Source: Mytilinidion resinicola
Lineage: Eukaryota; Ascomycota; Dothideomycetes; Mytilinidiales; Mytilinidiaceae
DNA length: 64,000 nt
Assembly: GCF_010093595.1 (NCBI RefSeq)
Contig: NW_022985437.1
Span: 893,380-957,379 of the forward strand
Reading direction: 5' to 3'
Positions 44,342-56,839 of the stretch are shown one piece after another. The notes beneath the pieces are model-generated. The model was not told where the DNA came from. It made no database searches and was given only the letters and a program-made list of their open reading frames with translations. Every line of letters begins with the position of its first letter. Within the stretch, counting starts at the first letter, position 1. The position numbers and the translations under genes are program-made.

Positions 44342-46722
44342 TTATGGCATCAGGTGCATGAAACCACCGTGTCACAGTCCACCAATAACCCCCAACGACA
44401 TATGCCACCATCTAAGAATAACCACGAGTATCCACGGCAAGACGCTGCTGGCAACAGCACGAGATCGAAAAGAAGCATACGTCCGACTGGCTCGGTGGGA
44501 CTCGTGCACTATTTGATGTACACTTTTTTGCTATTTTGATCTTCTCGCATTCATGACACCCATTGTAGCAGAGGTAGGTTTGTGTGCGACTCATGCCGCT
44601 GAACACTCCCTTCTAGATCTGATCACTATCGATTACTCCTCAAGCTAGCACGACCGCTTTCGGCAGAGAAGATTTCTCATCATCGCTCTAACGCCTCGGA
44701 TTCTTGGCTAGTGGCTAGCATTGCTTCCCGTGAAGCGTATTCTGAGCCGCTCATCACAGAGTACCACACTCTCAGAAGTAAGATTTTTCTTACATAGCCA
44801 TCCGGAGTATTAATTGCCATGTTAGGCTTCGATCATGATGACTATAGAAAACGCTCACCTCCGTCTCACTCACCCCATACCTCGCACAACTATCAATAAC
44901 CCATTCCGGTCCAAACTTACAGGCCATCTCATGCTTACTCCTTCCCCACGCGCGGCTTTGTAATACCTCAATCATCCCGACCCATGCAAGTCTTTGCCCG
45001 TGTCCGCTTGCCTCGCATCAGCATCAAATCTCCACCCCCCAAAAAGGCAGCGCCCGTTCCCCAAGAAGCGAGAGACACAATCATCATAATCGGCGGCACA
45101 GGCAACCAACCCCACATTCGGCAATCTTGCTCTTCTAGCCCAAAAGGGCAAGTTAATAGATGCAAGGCTGGGCCGGCTGTCGGGCCCTGCACTGCTCACT
45201 CGTGTTGCCAGGCATCAATCTGGGGCCGAGAGATCGGTTGCACGTCTGCACTATTCCCAGCCTCGTGGATGTACGTGGGTAGGGTATACGACTCCCCAGC
45301 ATCTAAAGATACGCACAAGCAGCATTTCCCTAAAGAGATCGACTGGAAACCTTGCCCCTTGGGGTAATGACGATCGATTTGGAGTGAGGCGTGGACTGCG
45401 AGAGAAGGCACCGCCAGTTCGCCGGGACAAACGAAACTCACGCGACTGGCTATCTTTGTAGCGAAGTTAATAAACACTCTGTTTCTTTTCATAGTTCTTC
45501 GATAGTCGTAATCGTACTACATACTTCTCGTGCTGCAAAGTTGCTTCCCACACATCACCACCGCGCCCAACCCATAGCATCTAGACAAGCAATTCCATAT
45601 TCCAAATAGCAAATATCCATTATCTGATAACCATTTAAACAACCCCTCCAATGCAAGCCCGCTCAACTGGTAGCAATCCCGACCCCAAAAATCCGACGAT
45701 CTTAGTCGAATCCCGTTTCCCCGCCCAACTCACAAACTAAAATCTATAAATACAACCCCAAGCCAACGAGCGTGTCGTCACCCACAGAAAAAAAAAACAG
45801 ACCACCCGGAAGCCGTTCCCGTCCCGCACCGCATGCATCCTTTGCCCAACTCTGCTATCTTTGAACGGGTTGCTGGCACATGTACGCCGCGCGCAACACA
45901 CTTTATTCGAGAAGGCATAGTTTCCGATGACCTAGTCACTCCCCCGATTTTCTGCATTCGCATGCAAGCTATTCCCCATTTGCGTCTAGAAGGGCTCTCT
46001 GAGAGACGCCTTGCTGAGTTATTCCCGGGTCCGCTCCTCCCATGCGTCTGTACGCTTGCTGGACGAACATCTGGACCCGCGCAGTATCCCCGCGCAGAAC
46101 CTAACATAGTCCCCCCCCACATGTACTACTCGTCCACGGCTTCTAACTGCATTGCTCGCAGCACTCGGCCGAGCCGTGTGGGTCGCGTATGCATGTCAGA
46201 CTCGAGCTGCTCGGGATGGCGACATCCAGATGTTGCTTGTGTCCCCAGTGGCCTCTCTCGTCCGCCTCGCTGCTTTTGGTAGTGGAGATGCTAATTTGGA
46301 ATACGGCGTCGGAGATTAGGAAGAGGCTCATCTCGTGTTGCAAGAGAGGCCTTTCACACGGTGACGAGGAAAACGTAGGTTTGGAAAGTGAGGACGAGAT
46401 AGGGATGAATAGATGGATGGATGAATAGACCGAAACGACCGTTGTGGCGCGGTGGACCTTAGATATATACAGTTTCCATCTGCTAGATATACTCAAATTC
46501 GAACTAAAACATCTTAATCGTCTTTCTTCTTTCAAACGAGGGTATCAATAATGCGTGCTCTAGAACTCATACGCTCAGAAAACTCGTAAACCAGAGACAG
46601 AAACCCATCTTTATTGAAAATCCGTGGAGACCTCAACCTAGGTGATAAAACACTGGGAGATCTAGAAAAGAAAACACAAGTATGACTCCTGGCTCTTGCT
46701 AGTGACCTCCATGGCGGCATCG
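44342..46722. other. 2.4-kb gene-poor region
   Basis: No intact gene. On the minus strand at about 44856-45005 a well-composed stretch reads SKHEMACKFGPEWVIDSCAR then YGVSETE, followed by a possible GTGAGC donor. It could be one exon of a small or dead gene but I could not connect it to others. Frames at 45778-46282 have no family features. Confidence 0.3.
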
Positions 46723-47796
46723 TCACCGCCTCCCCCTACTCCTCCAGCTCCGTTCCAACTCAGCAGCCCGCCGCGCCGCCTCAGCTCTCCGTGACTCGTG
46801 CATCTCTGCCTGGCTCTGTGCGTAGTTTGGCAGCTCGTCGTCGTCGTGGTTGTCCTCATCGCCCGACAATCGCTCCAGCTCGTCTGCAATGCGCTGGGAC
46901 TGCGAGCTGTACCCATAGGAGCCGGACGTCTGATGCTGCGCAGGATATTGCGGCTGCGCGCGCGAATACGAGTGCGGTTGGCTGTGCGGACTTGAGAGGT
47001 CCAGAACGGGCGCGGACACGGGAGCTGGATTGAGAGTTTGGCTGGTGCGGATGAAGAGCGAGGGCGTGGCACCGGGTGGAGACAGCGGACTTTGCATGTC
47101 GAGAAATCCGGGTGGTAGACCGCTCGTTGCTTCGACAAAGAGCCGGTACTGGGCGGCGTCTGCAAGTGCTTCGGGCTCCTGGTACTGCATGCTTGATGAG
47201 GGAGCGGTAGTGGCCACAGGAGTATCAAACTGCGTCTCTGGGAAAGTCCGGCGCGCTCGTACAGGCTGCGGCTCGAAGCTGGGCTCGTAGGATGAATGGC
47301 GGTAGGACTGTGGTGCGCGGTCCTGGGGAGAGGTGGGCGAGACCACATGGGCTGACACGGAGCGGGTGAAGAGCGACGAAGGGGCGTCCATAGGAGAGGG
47401 CGGCATGCTGCGGGCTGACAATGAAGGCACAGTGAGAGCTGGCGTGGACTGTGCGGGCTGATAGTACGAGTAGGGCGTGAGTCCGCCCTGTTGCGTGGAC
47501 GGCCGAGAAGGGAAATAGGAGTTGGAGTCTGGCATCGGGGGCTGCTGTGGTCTCGGGGCATCGGACTCTGGCTTCCGGCGGATAAGAGAGCGCAGACTGG
47601 AAGGCATCCGCTGCTTTTTGTCTGAGGTGGGCGAGGCTGGGGGCTGGGAGAAATACTGCTGTGCGGGAGAGGTCCTCTGCGCGTTCGCCAGATTGGGGGT
47701 GGGATTCGCCGTCGTCGAGGTCTGGTAGGCAGACTGCTCGTCTGAGGGCCACGGCGAGTGCTGGCCCACAGGCCGGCGGTGAATGTTGCTCGCCAT
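46723..47796 (-). CDS. intrinsically disordered Pro/Ser-rich conserved fungal protein
   Basis: A 357-aa single exon starting at MASNIHRRPVGQHSPWPSDE. The frame extends 40 codons further upstream to another Met, but that extension looks like leader. Almost the whole protein is low-complexity and rich in Pro, Ser, Gln and Tyr (SRPSTQQGGLTPYSYYQPAQ). A short ordered patch, LADAAQYRLFVEATSGLP, lies near two thirds of the length. The C-terminal DDELPNYAQSQAEMHESRRA followed by a charged helix (EAARRAAELERSW) resembles the tail of conserved Pezizomycotina proteins, possibly with a PPxY-like docking role (DELPxY). No enzyme domain or targeting signal. The function is unknown. Confidence 0.6.
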   Translation of the reverse strand: MASNIHRRPVGQHSPWPSDEQSAYQTSTTANPTPNLANAQRTSPAQQYFSQPPASPTSDKKQRMPSSLRSLIRRKPESDAPRPQQPPMPDSNSYFPSRPSTQQGGLTPYSYYQPAQSTPALTVPSLSARSMPPSPMDAPSSLFTRSVSAHVVSPTSPQDRAPQSYRHSSYEPSFEPQPVRARRTFPETQFDTPVATTAPSSSMQYQEPEALADAAQYRLFVEATSGLPPGFLDMQSPLSPPGATPSLFIRTSQTLNPAPVSAPVLDLSSPHSQPHSYSRAQPQYPAQHQTSGSYGYSSQSQRIADELERLSGDEDNHDDDELPNYAQSQAEMHESRRAEAARRAAELERSWRSRGRR

Positions 47797-50700
47797 GCAC
47801 GGCGGGTCAATCTGGAGCAGCAGGAGAGACGACTTGAGCAGCTGGAGGGAAGTATACGAGATATAGTCGGGGCGGGCGATCGACGGAGGGGTGTCCGACT
47901 GGCTGCAGGGTAGCATTGTTCTGCAGGCCGGGGTGTCGATCAGGTGGGATATTTTAGAGGCGTGGTGGTGCGGCCCTCTGCGTCGCGCGTGCGGTGTGGT
48001 GAATAGATGTCCCGAGATGGCTGCTTAGGTGGTGCCAAGCGGTTGTGGAGGCGAATGCAATGGAGCTGCACGACTGGATGCGGCAGAGATGGCAGAATTG
48101 GGAGAATTTCGTCGGCTAGCTGAGCATGCTCACAGCAGCTGGGACCAGAGCCCATTATGTGTTGCGACGCTGGCCCGTGGATGCCTCGCCCAGGGCCTCC
48201 TGAAGGATCGCTGGGGCTTCATCGCCCAGCGGAGATTGAGGCAAGACAGTGCTTCGAGCGCTGGCCCTGATCTGGCAGGCCTCAGGATCTGCTGCGGCGG
48301 ATCAGTTGGATGATGCCCAGACGCGAGGGGAAGACGCTCTGCCTCCGCCGTGGGCACGACCTGCGGCGCGATGCGGCTCATGCCCGTCTCAGCCCGCCCG
48401 GTGAGCAGTCTGCGCGGTGGTTTGGGCACCTGGGGGGCACGCGGGTGGCGTCAGCGGGCGACTGAGGCCTTCTGCAGCGGAAAGAGCCTGTCGTTCGGGC
48501 GACAGATGCCGGCGCTGGCGTGAAGTTGGTGAGAGACGGGCTATCACGAAGGGTTTGCACAGCCTCACCCGCCAAAAATAGCCAGCCAGCCAAGCGTCGT
48601 ATTTCTGGAGCCGAGGCCTGCTCGCCCTCCCTCAGTGCATCAGTCCCGCATCGAACCTCCCTGCCGCAGGAGCTTCGAATCCTCGCCTCTCCACCCAAGA
48701 GATGCATGTTCGCCGCCGCCTCCATCCTCAATCCATTCCAGGCGGCATCGCGACGCCAGACGCGGGGACTTCGCGACGTCGGGTGTCGTTGCGCTGAACC
48801 GGGCAAAGTCTTGCGTTGAATCCTGAGGCACGGAGCCCCTGTGGAGCAGCCTCCTTCACCCTTCACCAGGCTCGGGCACATCGTGGTGCTATCTTCAGCC
48901 TCGCCCAAGCCTGTCATGCTTTTGGGCGCCTCAATAGACTTCGTCGCTTGCACACCGCTTGAGTGCTCGCCTGAGTCTTCGCCGGTGTATTTTAGACCAC
49001 TTCGCAGCCGCTTTATATAGCATGGCATCTGCCTATAAGCATCTCTAATAGTCACAGCTACCAACACCCATCTCGCATCAGACCAGAGTGGCGATCCTTT
49101 CCATCGTGCCAATCCGGAACAGCGGCACGTGAGCGGGCACCACGTCAACGTTTCGCCTTTCTCTCCGCACGGCTGCGACGACACTGTGGACTGATGGGCA
49201 TCCACCTTCTGCTTCGGGTAACCTTCTGGAAAGAGGCGAAACCGGGGACCATCGCGTGGTGCCTTTGTCTCTTGCATATGACGGAATTCTACATCCCACT
49301 AGTACTTACTACTTCATGGCTATGCAAAAGATGGCCAAATCTTCCATGGCCCGAGATGTAGATCGTTCGCTGTGTATCGTTGCCGATACGCCGACTCCAA
49401 GGTTCATTAAAGTCTTAGACATTATGTAGTAGCACGACCAATACATTAGCCTTCAATACATTCCAAAAGTCTACAGGATTCTGCATACCCTTGTTCGTAC
49501 CTCCAGACTCGGGAATAACTGTACCACCTCACAGCCTCACCCTATAGTCCAGCCTCGCATTCACTCACCATCTTCCATACCAAACCCTAATCTCACTTGG
49601 AGCAAAATAACTTCCTCCCCAAGGAGACATGCATTTGTGACTCCACATTTGGGCGTCTTACAAGGTTGACAAATAATGTGATCCTCTAGGCCGCCAATCC
49701 GAAAGTGTGATCGCTGAAGCCAACGTCTCTCTCGACCGAAACGGGACAAGCTTCAAAGGTACAAGAATGTACGGATCCTTCGGGTATTTAGCTCCTTGTC
49801 GGAACGTGGGGCCAAGTTGGTGATCGCGACTTGGGGGTATAATCCTTCGTGGTTCAGGAAGTCAAACTTTACCGAAACCGAAATGAGGACCAGAACGTAC
49901 GAGGAACAGCTCCGCCGCGTGGGCCCACATTCTCTCAAGTCTTTTCATCCAACCCAAGACTCCCAAAGCATTCGCCATGCATGTAATTGAACATATGTAA
50001 GAACGGACATCTTCGATGTACGCTCTCAGCCCCGCAATCCAACATTCTCGGCTGCAACAGGAAATTGCCCTATCATATTCTTAGATGCATATAATCTATA
50101 CAGTATGTCCTGCTCTTTCTTGATCAATCTCTACGCTTTGTTGGCGAAGTCAGAGAGATCCTACATACTCGGCCTCTTTGTTCTTCGGAGCTTGTAGGTA
50201 TCTCACTTAGACTTTTGCTCCAACCCTAACGCTACTCCATCAGCTCTCTATACGAACCTCGAGCAAGGACACTAGACTTCAGATTTGCCAATCTGCATTA
50301 CAAGTGCTCGCCGCTATCAACATGCACCAGCCAACTCTCACAAATTTGGACACATTCTTGACACCTCGAAATCGCAATCAACCCTTCTCAAGAGTGCTGT
50401 TGACACTTGCAAAAGGCAAGTAACTCGTTAGTACGAACTAGCAGCTCTACACTCCGTGTTTCCGTATTATTCGCGTATCATGCAGCTTTCAATTCTACCT
50501 ACCACTCCGGTCGACTAGCTGAGCCACCTAGACGGCGCCGATAGGACGTCGAAAATCAACATTCATCTCCCGCTCTCTCGAACCCGACACGAGCATTACC
50601 TCGTCCACTTCTAGCCCCTATTCTTAGAGTACACCAGTTTAATTCTAGACATACACGATTACAAGATTCAAGTTTTATTTCTCGAGATGTGGATCATTCT

Positions 50701-51634
50701 CTGACTGTTTTAGGCCAGCCACTTCACCTAGTTAGGCCCCCACCCCCTCAACTCCTCATCCTCGTTAAGTCGCCATGCGAATCTCGGACCAGCGTAAGAC
50801 CAAGGCACTCGTATAAGACGTGACGCTAGAGTTTCTTAGAGCTGTCGCAGTAACTCGAAACGTAAGGTCGTCTGGAGTCGAGCACCCTCGTCATGACGGC
50901 TGCGATGCTACTCATAAGGCTGCAGGGAAATAAGTGTTGCAGCAAAGGAGTGGCTTTTGCGGTTTGAGTATCCCGAAACCCGGGGCATAAGAATACTGCA
51001 TTTTTGACCCGTTGATCGGATGCATAGTTGAGACTCTGCGATACTAATTAGAAGCCTGTCGTTCAAGCACACTTCGATCTATCCACCGCCGACCTAGTGC
51101 CAGGTCCCAAGTACTCAAGTTGAAATAGTTGCCAATAAGAGAAGTTCATCCAGCTAGTCTATGCCTCCTAGAGCTAGTATTTCATCGGCCCGACCCCGAG
51201 CGTCCAGCAAGCGATGTCGGGTCGCTGCCACATTTGTTTGCTATTCACAAGACCATCACAAGGCGTTCGGAAACTTCCACTGATTTAGGCCACCCTCAAT
51301 GCAGGGCAATTTGCATGCTTACGCATGTCCTGAATCCTTCGTATTCCTAGCGCTTCGAGCCCTCTGCAGCTGTGCCCCGCCGGGCATGTTAAATCCGGGT
51401 TCCCCGCTGTCAAATGCACCAGGTGCACCCTCTCCTACCTACTCCGCAGGCTGAATTCAACAATCTACTTGGGTCGTTATCTGCGCATTTCTAAGCTTCA
51501 AACCCAGAGTTCTAGAGTGGGTTGCCCGGCCTTGTCTTCTTGAAAGTCATCCCGGCAACTTTCTTGTATCTGCTCGTTGTTTCTCCTCTCAATTGCTCAA
51601 AGCGTACTGCGTTGATCCCTACACTCCAAGAGGT
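47797..51634. other. 3.8-kb gene-poor region
   Basis: 48.0-49.3 kb is GC-rich and gives a 299-codon frame on the minus strand (48378-49277). Its composition is Arg/Ser/Gly-rich with no domain, and it overlaps frames on the other strand, so it is not called. 49.3-51.6 kb is AT-richer with stops in all frames. No tRNA, rRNA or long repeat seen. It may be decayed sequence or long regulatory DNA. Confidence 0.35.
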
Positions 51635-53296
51635 ATGCCTGGGCCAAAGAGACACATCGAGACTCGTCTTCTCATCAACGGGGAGGTAATGCACTCTTGT
51701 GAACCTGCTATATCAGATCTTGCTGATTCTGACTTGCAACGTAGCTTGTCGAGTCCGAGAAGACGTTTGACTTGATCAACCCCGCCACTCTAGAGCCGGT
51801 TGCCAAAGGTTCGTTGTGTTTCCCTAGGGAGCCAGTATTACAAGCATCCAAAAAGAACTATAATAACAGAATCATCTAGTCTACGAAGCCTCAGAAGCAG
51901 ACACAAACGCCGCCGTTGCGGCCGCCAAGGCCTCCTTCCCAGCCTGGTCCGCCCTCAGCGTCGAGCAGCGAGCTGTCCCCCTGAAGAAACTGGCTCAGCT
52001 GATCCGCGAGAACCATGACGAACTCGCAAGCCTCGAAGCCATGTCTATGGGCCGGCCCGTAACCCATTTCTTCGACGCCATGGAGGCAGCATCCCGGATC
52101 GAGCACTACGCCGAAGCCGGGTACGAAGTGCAGGGCACGACAAGCATTCAAACCCCTGGATACGTCAACATGACCTTCAGACAGCCCTATGGCGTAGTAG
52201 CAGCCATCATCCCCTGGAACTATCCCCTTTTGTTCTTGGCTGGCAAGTTGGCCCCCGCGTTGATCACGGGAAACACAGTTGTGTTGAAGAGCAGTGAGAA
52301 AGCCCCTTTGACCGTAAGCATACAATTATCACTCTCGTTCCCTCATAATTATCTATACAAGAAAATCGCAACTAAAAACTCTCCCAGTCCGCCAAAATCG
52401 CCACCCTCGTCCTCGAGGCCGGCTTCCCCCGGGGCGTCTTCAACATCATCACAGGCTTCGGCAACATCTCCGGCTCCATCCTTTCCCACCACATGGACGT
52501 GCGCGCCCTCACCTTCACCGGCTCCGGGCGCACCGGCCGCCTCATCCAAGTCGCCGCGACGAAATCAAACCTTAAGCACGTGCTGCTCGAGCTCGGCGGC
52601 AAATCGCCCGCCATCGTCTTCGCCGACGCCGACCTCGACGACGCCGTCGCCGCGACGGTGCAGAGCATGAAGCAGAACAGCGGCCAGGTCTGCATGGCGA
52701 ACAGCCGCATCTACGTGCAAGACAGCATCGCCGAGAAGTTCATGGCGGCGTACCAGAAGACGTTTGCGCTGGTCACGATGGGGGATACGCTTGACCCCGC
52801 GACGAACCACGGCCCGCAGGCGGACGCGGTGCAGCACGAGACTGTGCTGCGGTATATCGAGGACGGGAAGAAGGTTGGGAAACTAGTCGTGGGTGGCGAG
52901 GCGGCGACGGAGCATGATGGGTTCTTTATCCGCCCGACTATCTTCACTGAGGCGCCTGAGGACTCGAACATCATGAAAGAGGAGATTTTCGGTCCGGTGG
53001 TTAACATCAATACCTTTGAGACGGAGGAGGAGGTCTTGGCGAAGGCGAATGATACCGAGTTCGGGCTGTATGCGAGCGTGTTTACGAAGGATATTGATCG
53101 GGCGATGCGGTTTGCCAAGGGGCTGGAGAGTGGCGTTGTAGGTATAAACTGCACGAGCCCGACGCACATGAAAGATGGGCCGTTTGGTGGGTATAAGAGC
53201 TCTGGCAGCGGGAGGGAGGGTTATAGGTATTCGATGGAGAATTTCTTGGAGACGAAGGCTGTGTGTATCAAGCTCGGCGGGTCGGCTGGTTTGTAA
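51635..53296 (+). CDS. NAD(P)-dependent aldehyde dehydrogenase
   Basis: Exons 51635-51685, 51745-51808, 51880-52313 and 52388-53296 give 485 aa, normal for the ALDH superfamily. The joins read LLINGE-LVESEKTFDLINPATLEPVAK-VYEASEADTNAAVAA and KAPLT-SAKIATLVLEAGFPRGV. Cofactor-binding VAAIIPWNYPLLF, the general-base Glu in LLELGGKSP (E251) and the catalytic Cys in NSGQVCMA (C285) are spaced 34 residues apart as in the family. EEIFGPVVNINTF and the C-terminal GPFGGYKSSGSGREGY are also typical. It oxidises aldehydes to acids in the cytosol; no targeting signal is seen. The closest type is the broad retinal/betaine-aldehyde-like class. The substrate is unresolved. Confidence 0.92.
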
Positions 53297-53758
53297 ATCG
53301 TTCTCAATGATAGAAGGAACGCAATTGGAACTTCACATGATGATATCCATGACTCCAAGGCCGCACAGCACCTCTCAAGAGCGGTGCGAGTAAAATGGCG
53401 AATGGACTTATGGGAGCTTGGCTTTGCAGGGGCGTGGATACTTGGTAAACTTCTAGTCCTCATTAAGACATTCTCATGCACGAAGACTTCCTCGGAATTC
53501 GAGTCGCCTACCCCGGCTGCATCTTTTGACTTCAGTTGGTCGGATCGCGAATTTTTCAGCCTTGCGAATTAATTTCAGGTGAACACCGACATACATAAGC
53601 ATGCTGGCGCCAGAACACGTCAGTCTTAAGCCTTCCCCCCTCTTTCTTCTTAATTTTCTTCTCTTACACGACAATATATCAACCCAGCCAGAGCATTTTG
53701 CTTCGAGCCTATATCTCCTCCCGCCAGATACAGCATTCAACTTTCAGCGTTCGTTGAA
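53297..53758. other. intergenic between ALDH and the membrane-protein relic
   Basis: 460 bp without recognisable features. Confidence 0.4.
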
Positions 53759-56229
53759 ATGGGCCGAACGCAGCGCTCAGCCTCGTGGGCTCTTCTCGTC
53801 TTTTTGAACCTGGTAACGACTACATAATGCTCCAATACCACATACAACAACGAAACCTCTTCGCACTCACGCAAGACTGGATGGCGAGACGGCCCCAACG
53901 AGCGAGGCACAATGACACTAGTTTGGACTTGTCTGACGACAATCATCGCCTGCACTTGGACCATACTTCATCTCAACGTGCCCCATCCGACCGAAAGCAC
54001 GTGGACTATCATACGACGCAAAGCGAAATGGATGATTGCCACTATTCTGTTCCCGGAGTTCATCTTCTCGAAAGCAATATGCGAGCTTCATATGGCCATT
54101 GATGATCTACATGGCATGAAAGAGAAGGAAGACATACTCAAGAGTCTGAAGGGTGACAGAGAGACTGGTTGGACTGTTAAGTATGGACGTGGAGCACAGC
54201 TGTTACATTACATGTTCCGAGTATTTGGTCAGGAACCTGTCCGACATTTACCGAAGAACAAACCGGCCACTCGCGATGCAATAGAAATCAAAGAACCAAC
54301 ACCTCCGGCGGTCTCGACCAGCGGTCCTGCTCGTTATACCACTTTCGCCGACTATTCCGAGGCGGCTCGCACATGGACACTCACTCATTCCTATTTTGCT
54401 AGTACGTAAATCCGAGGTTCAAGTTTACAATCTGCTGCAGGTGTGCCTTCTGTCTTGGGATATCACCCTGGCAGTGGTTCAGTGACCTTATTTTATAGAC
54501 ACGCTCTATATCTCTAATCTTATGAACACACGCTAATGCTGGAGTTCTGAACTCAGATATGGGAGGCTTGCTCCATGTTGGCCCGCTCCATGATGGCCCT
54601 TCCCCTTCCGCTCCATATTTCGGGTTCATCACAAGACATAGGCTCGACCCCATCACAACACTCAGGTTGCAGCACTACAACCTAGGATCAACAACTCATA
54701 TGCCAGAAAGCTACTCTCCGAACATCAGCTGTAGAGAACCCAGCTGAAATCTCAGCTGTGCAGGGCTCATCTGAACTTACTAGCGCGCCACCCTGGGGGT
54801 GGCCCCCTTCCTTCCCCTAGTATATATACAACTAGCTAGACGTCTATAGAAATCAGAGTTCACATCAATTTCAACCTGAGTACAACACATGGGCTGTTGA
54901 ATTGCTGTATCAACAAAAAGCACAGTGTCTTTAGTCACCTTGCGCTAAGTAAGAATGATATCAAAGACAAATCAAAGGCCGACTGGTTCTCGAAGTCCAT
55001 TGCTATCCTTCAAATATCCTGGCTAGTCGTGTCTGTGATCACGAGGACCGCACGCAATTTGCCATCTAGTCAGCTCGAAATTTGCACAGTTGCATTTGCT
55101 GTTCTGGCTGCAGCGACATATGCGGCAAACTGGTCAAAGCCAAAGGACGTAGGGTCTGCGGTACCATTTGAGCTATCAGAACAGAACAAGGACACTTGCG
55201 AGCTAGTCGATAATACTGGCCACTATGGCCGTTCTTTTTTTCAGCGGTTACTCAGGCCCACAGCGTATGATCGGACAGAATTTAATCCGTGGAAAGGTAG
55301 GATTAGAAATGACGCAGTAAGAGCACATCAGCTTGAGTCACAAATACCTGAGATGGCAGTCTGGATCGCAATCTCGACATCGCTATTTGGGGGATTACAT
55401 TGCTCAGCCTGGTGGTCTAATTTCCCTACTACAGTCGAAAAAATTATGTGGAAGCTAGCTAGTATTTTGTCCGCGACCATTCCCCTGATCAGTCTCTGGG
55501 CAAATATCGTAGCCGTTAGTGTACTCAATCACTACGTGCGGCAAGCTCAGCTCCTATTATCTCAAGAACGGGATAGACTATACAATTGAGTCCATGGTAC
55601 TCGTGACTCTAGAGAAAAAATCTTAACGCCTGCATGTGGCGATATCTACGCCGCCAGTGAGCATCCTCCGGAGAAGGTACGTAGTTTCGATGCTCTCAGA
55701 TCAGAACCTCTCTAATCCTGATAGCACGACTTATATATACTGTTCGAGAATCTTAAAGAATGTCCCGAGGCTTTGAGAAGTTTCACAAATGCGGACAATT
55801 ACAAGATACCGTGGTTGCGAGCATTTTTCACTCCTCTCCTAGAAGCAGAACGACTTTATGAGCAGTTGAAGAAACGAGATCCATTCTTCCGCCTGGTTAC
55901 TAAGTCCGACGCTGTAAAGTTCTACTCCGACATCGAGATGCCTGAGACTGCCATGAGGTCTGGGATGGAGGCAAGCATTACAGGCTCAGATATACCTGAA
56001 TGCAATATCCAACCACGGGACCAGAATCTCATGATAAAACCTCATGGAATCACGCGTAGCTAGAGAGATCGAAGATAAGCTGAACCATAGGGCTGCATTC
56101 CCCTATAGAGCGTCTGGTTTCTTTACGATCTCCGGCGGCATCATATACGGCATCACCCGGATCACCATCCTGGCACTCGCGTTCGCAGCCCTGAGACAAC
56201 AGGACGAAAGGGTCTACATCGAAACTTAG
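53759..56229 (+). pseudogene. decayed multi-pass fungal membrane-protein gene
   Basis: Pieces of a known-looking Pezizomycotina membrane family are in order. A signal peptide (MGRTQRSASWALLVFLNL, 53759-53812) is probably spliced to 53876-54401 with GWRDGPNERGTMTLVWTC and KWMIATILFPEFIFSKAICEL. A GTACGT intron leads to ANMGGLLHVGPL at 54557. The 54750-54890 region is scrambled. From about 54900 come IKDKSKADWFSKSIAILQIS, then CTVAFAVLAAATYAANWSKP and NFPTTVEKIMWKLASILSAT. TGA at 55587 interrupts an exon that would end at a GTACGT donor (55677). After 55724 come HDLYILFENLKECPEALRSF, a frame shift near 56050, then ASGFFTISGGIIYGITRITI and VYIET followed by TAG (56227-56229) just before TKYLPNIS. 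Several stops fit TGG-to-TGA/TAG changes. Related intact proteins have no known function. Confidence 0.65.
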
Positions 56230-56839
56230 ACGAAGTATCTACCGAATATCAGCTAATGTACACTTGGCAAGCAGGAAGGAGAGCAGATGGGACTAGGGAC
56301 AGATCTTTGGACTATTTTGTTTCTCTTTAGCAGCTCAGATAATCCCACAAGAGCATTTGCTAAATCTTACCCCTTGTCTTCGTCTATAGTGAGGGCTTAC
56401 AACGAGCACGCACACCGGGCCTTCTCATTAGCCAAGCTGTGAGCAGTGCCCTCAATAGCAAGACCCGAAAGACCGAATAGAGCATGGACCCCACGCTGCG
56501 GAGCTGTTTCTCGTGCATTCCGATTTTCATTTCGGTTTCTGTAAAGCTCGACTTCCTGTGATTTTCCTAGCGGCCGTTCAATAACAACCTTACTTTCCTC
56601 GTAGATAGCGAGCATGACTGGATAATCGATCTCGCGTTCCTTGTTCGAAAGCAAAAACTCCGAATCATACCTGAATGCTGCAGTGGCACAAGCATTTAAT
56701 CCATATGGGCAAGAGGCGTTGTTGACTGCTGATGAATTGACTCCAAGACTTTTGATACCGAGACTCTATTCTTACTGCTACACGACCTCCATGAATTTCC
56801 CACCATGAACGCCACCCTAACCATCAGAATGCCTCAACC
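56230..56839. other. intergenic
   Basis: 610 bp; an 85-codon frame at 56397-56654 minus has no supporting features. Confidence 0.4.

Noticed and set aside
45833..46282. 149-codon plus-strand frame and overlapping minus frames
   Set aside because: No signal peptide, domain or splice context; composition random.
46662..47810. 382-codon frame, same strand, alternative frame of the disordered-protein gene
   Set aside because: A shadow of the 46723-47796 gene. The accepted frame has the more sensible tail (DDELPNYAQSQAEMHESRRA) and an ATG in place.
48378..49277. 299-codon open frame on the minus strand
   Set aside because: GC-rich region with long frames on both strands, Arg/Ser/Gly-heavy composition, no domain, signal or splice-supported continuation.
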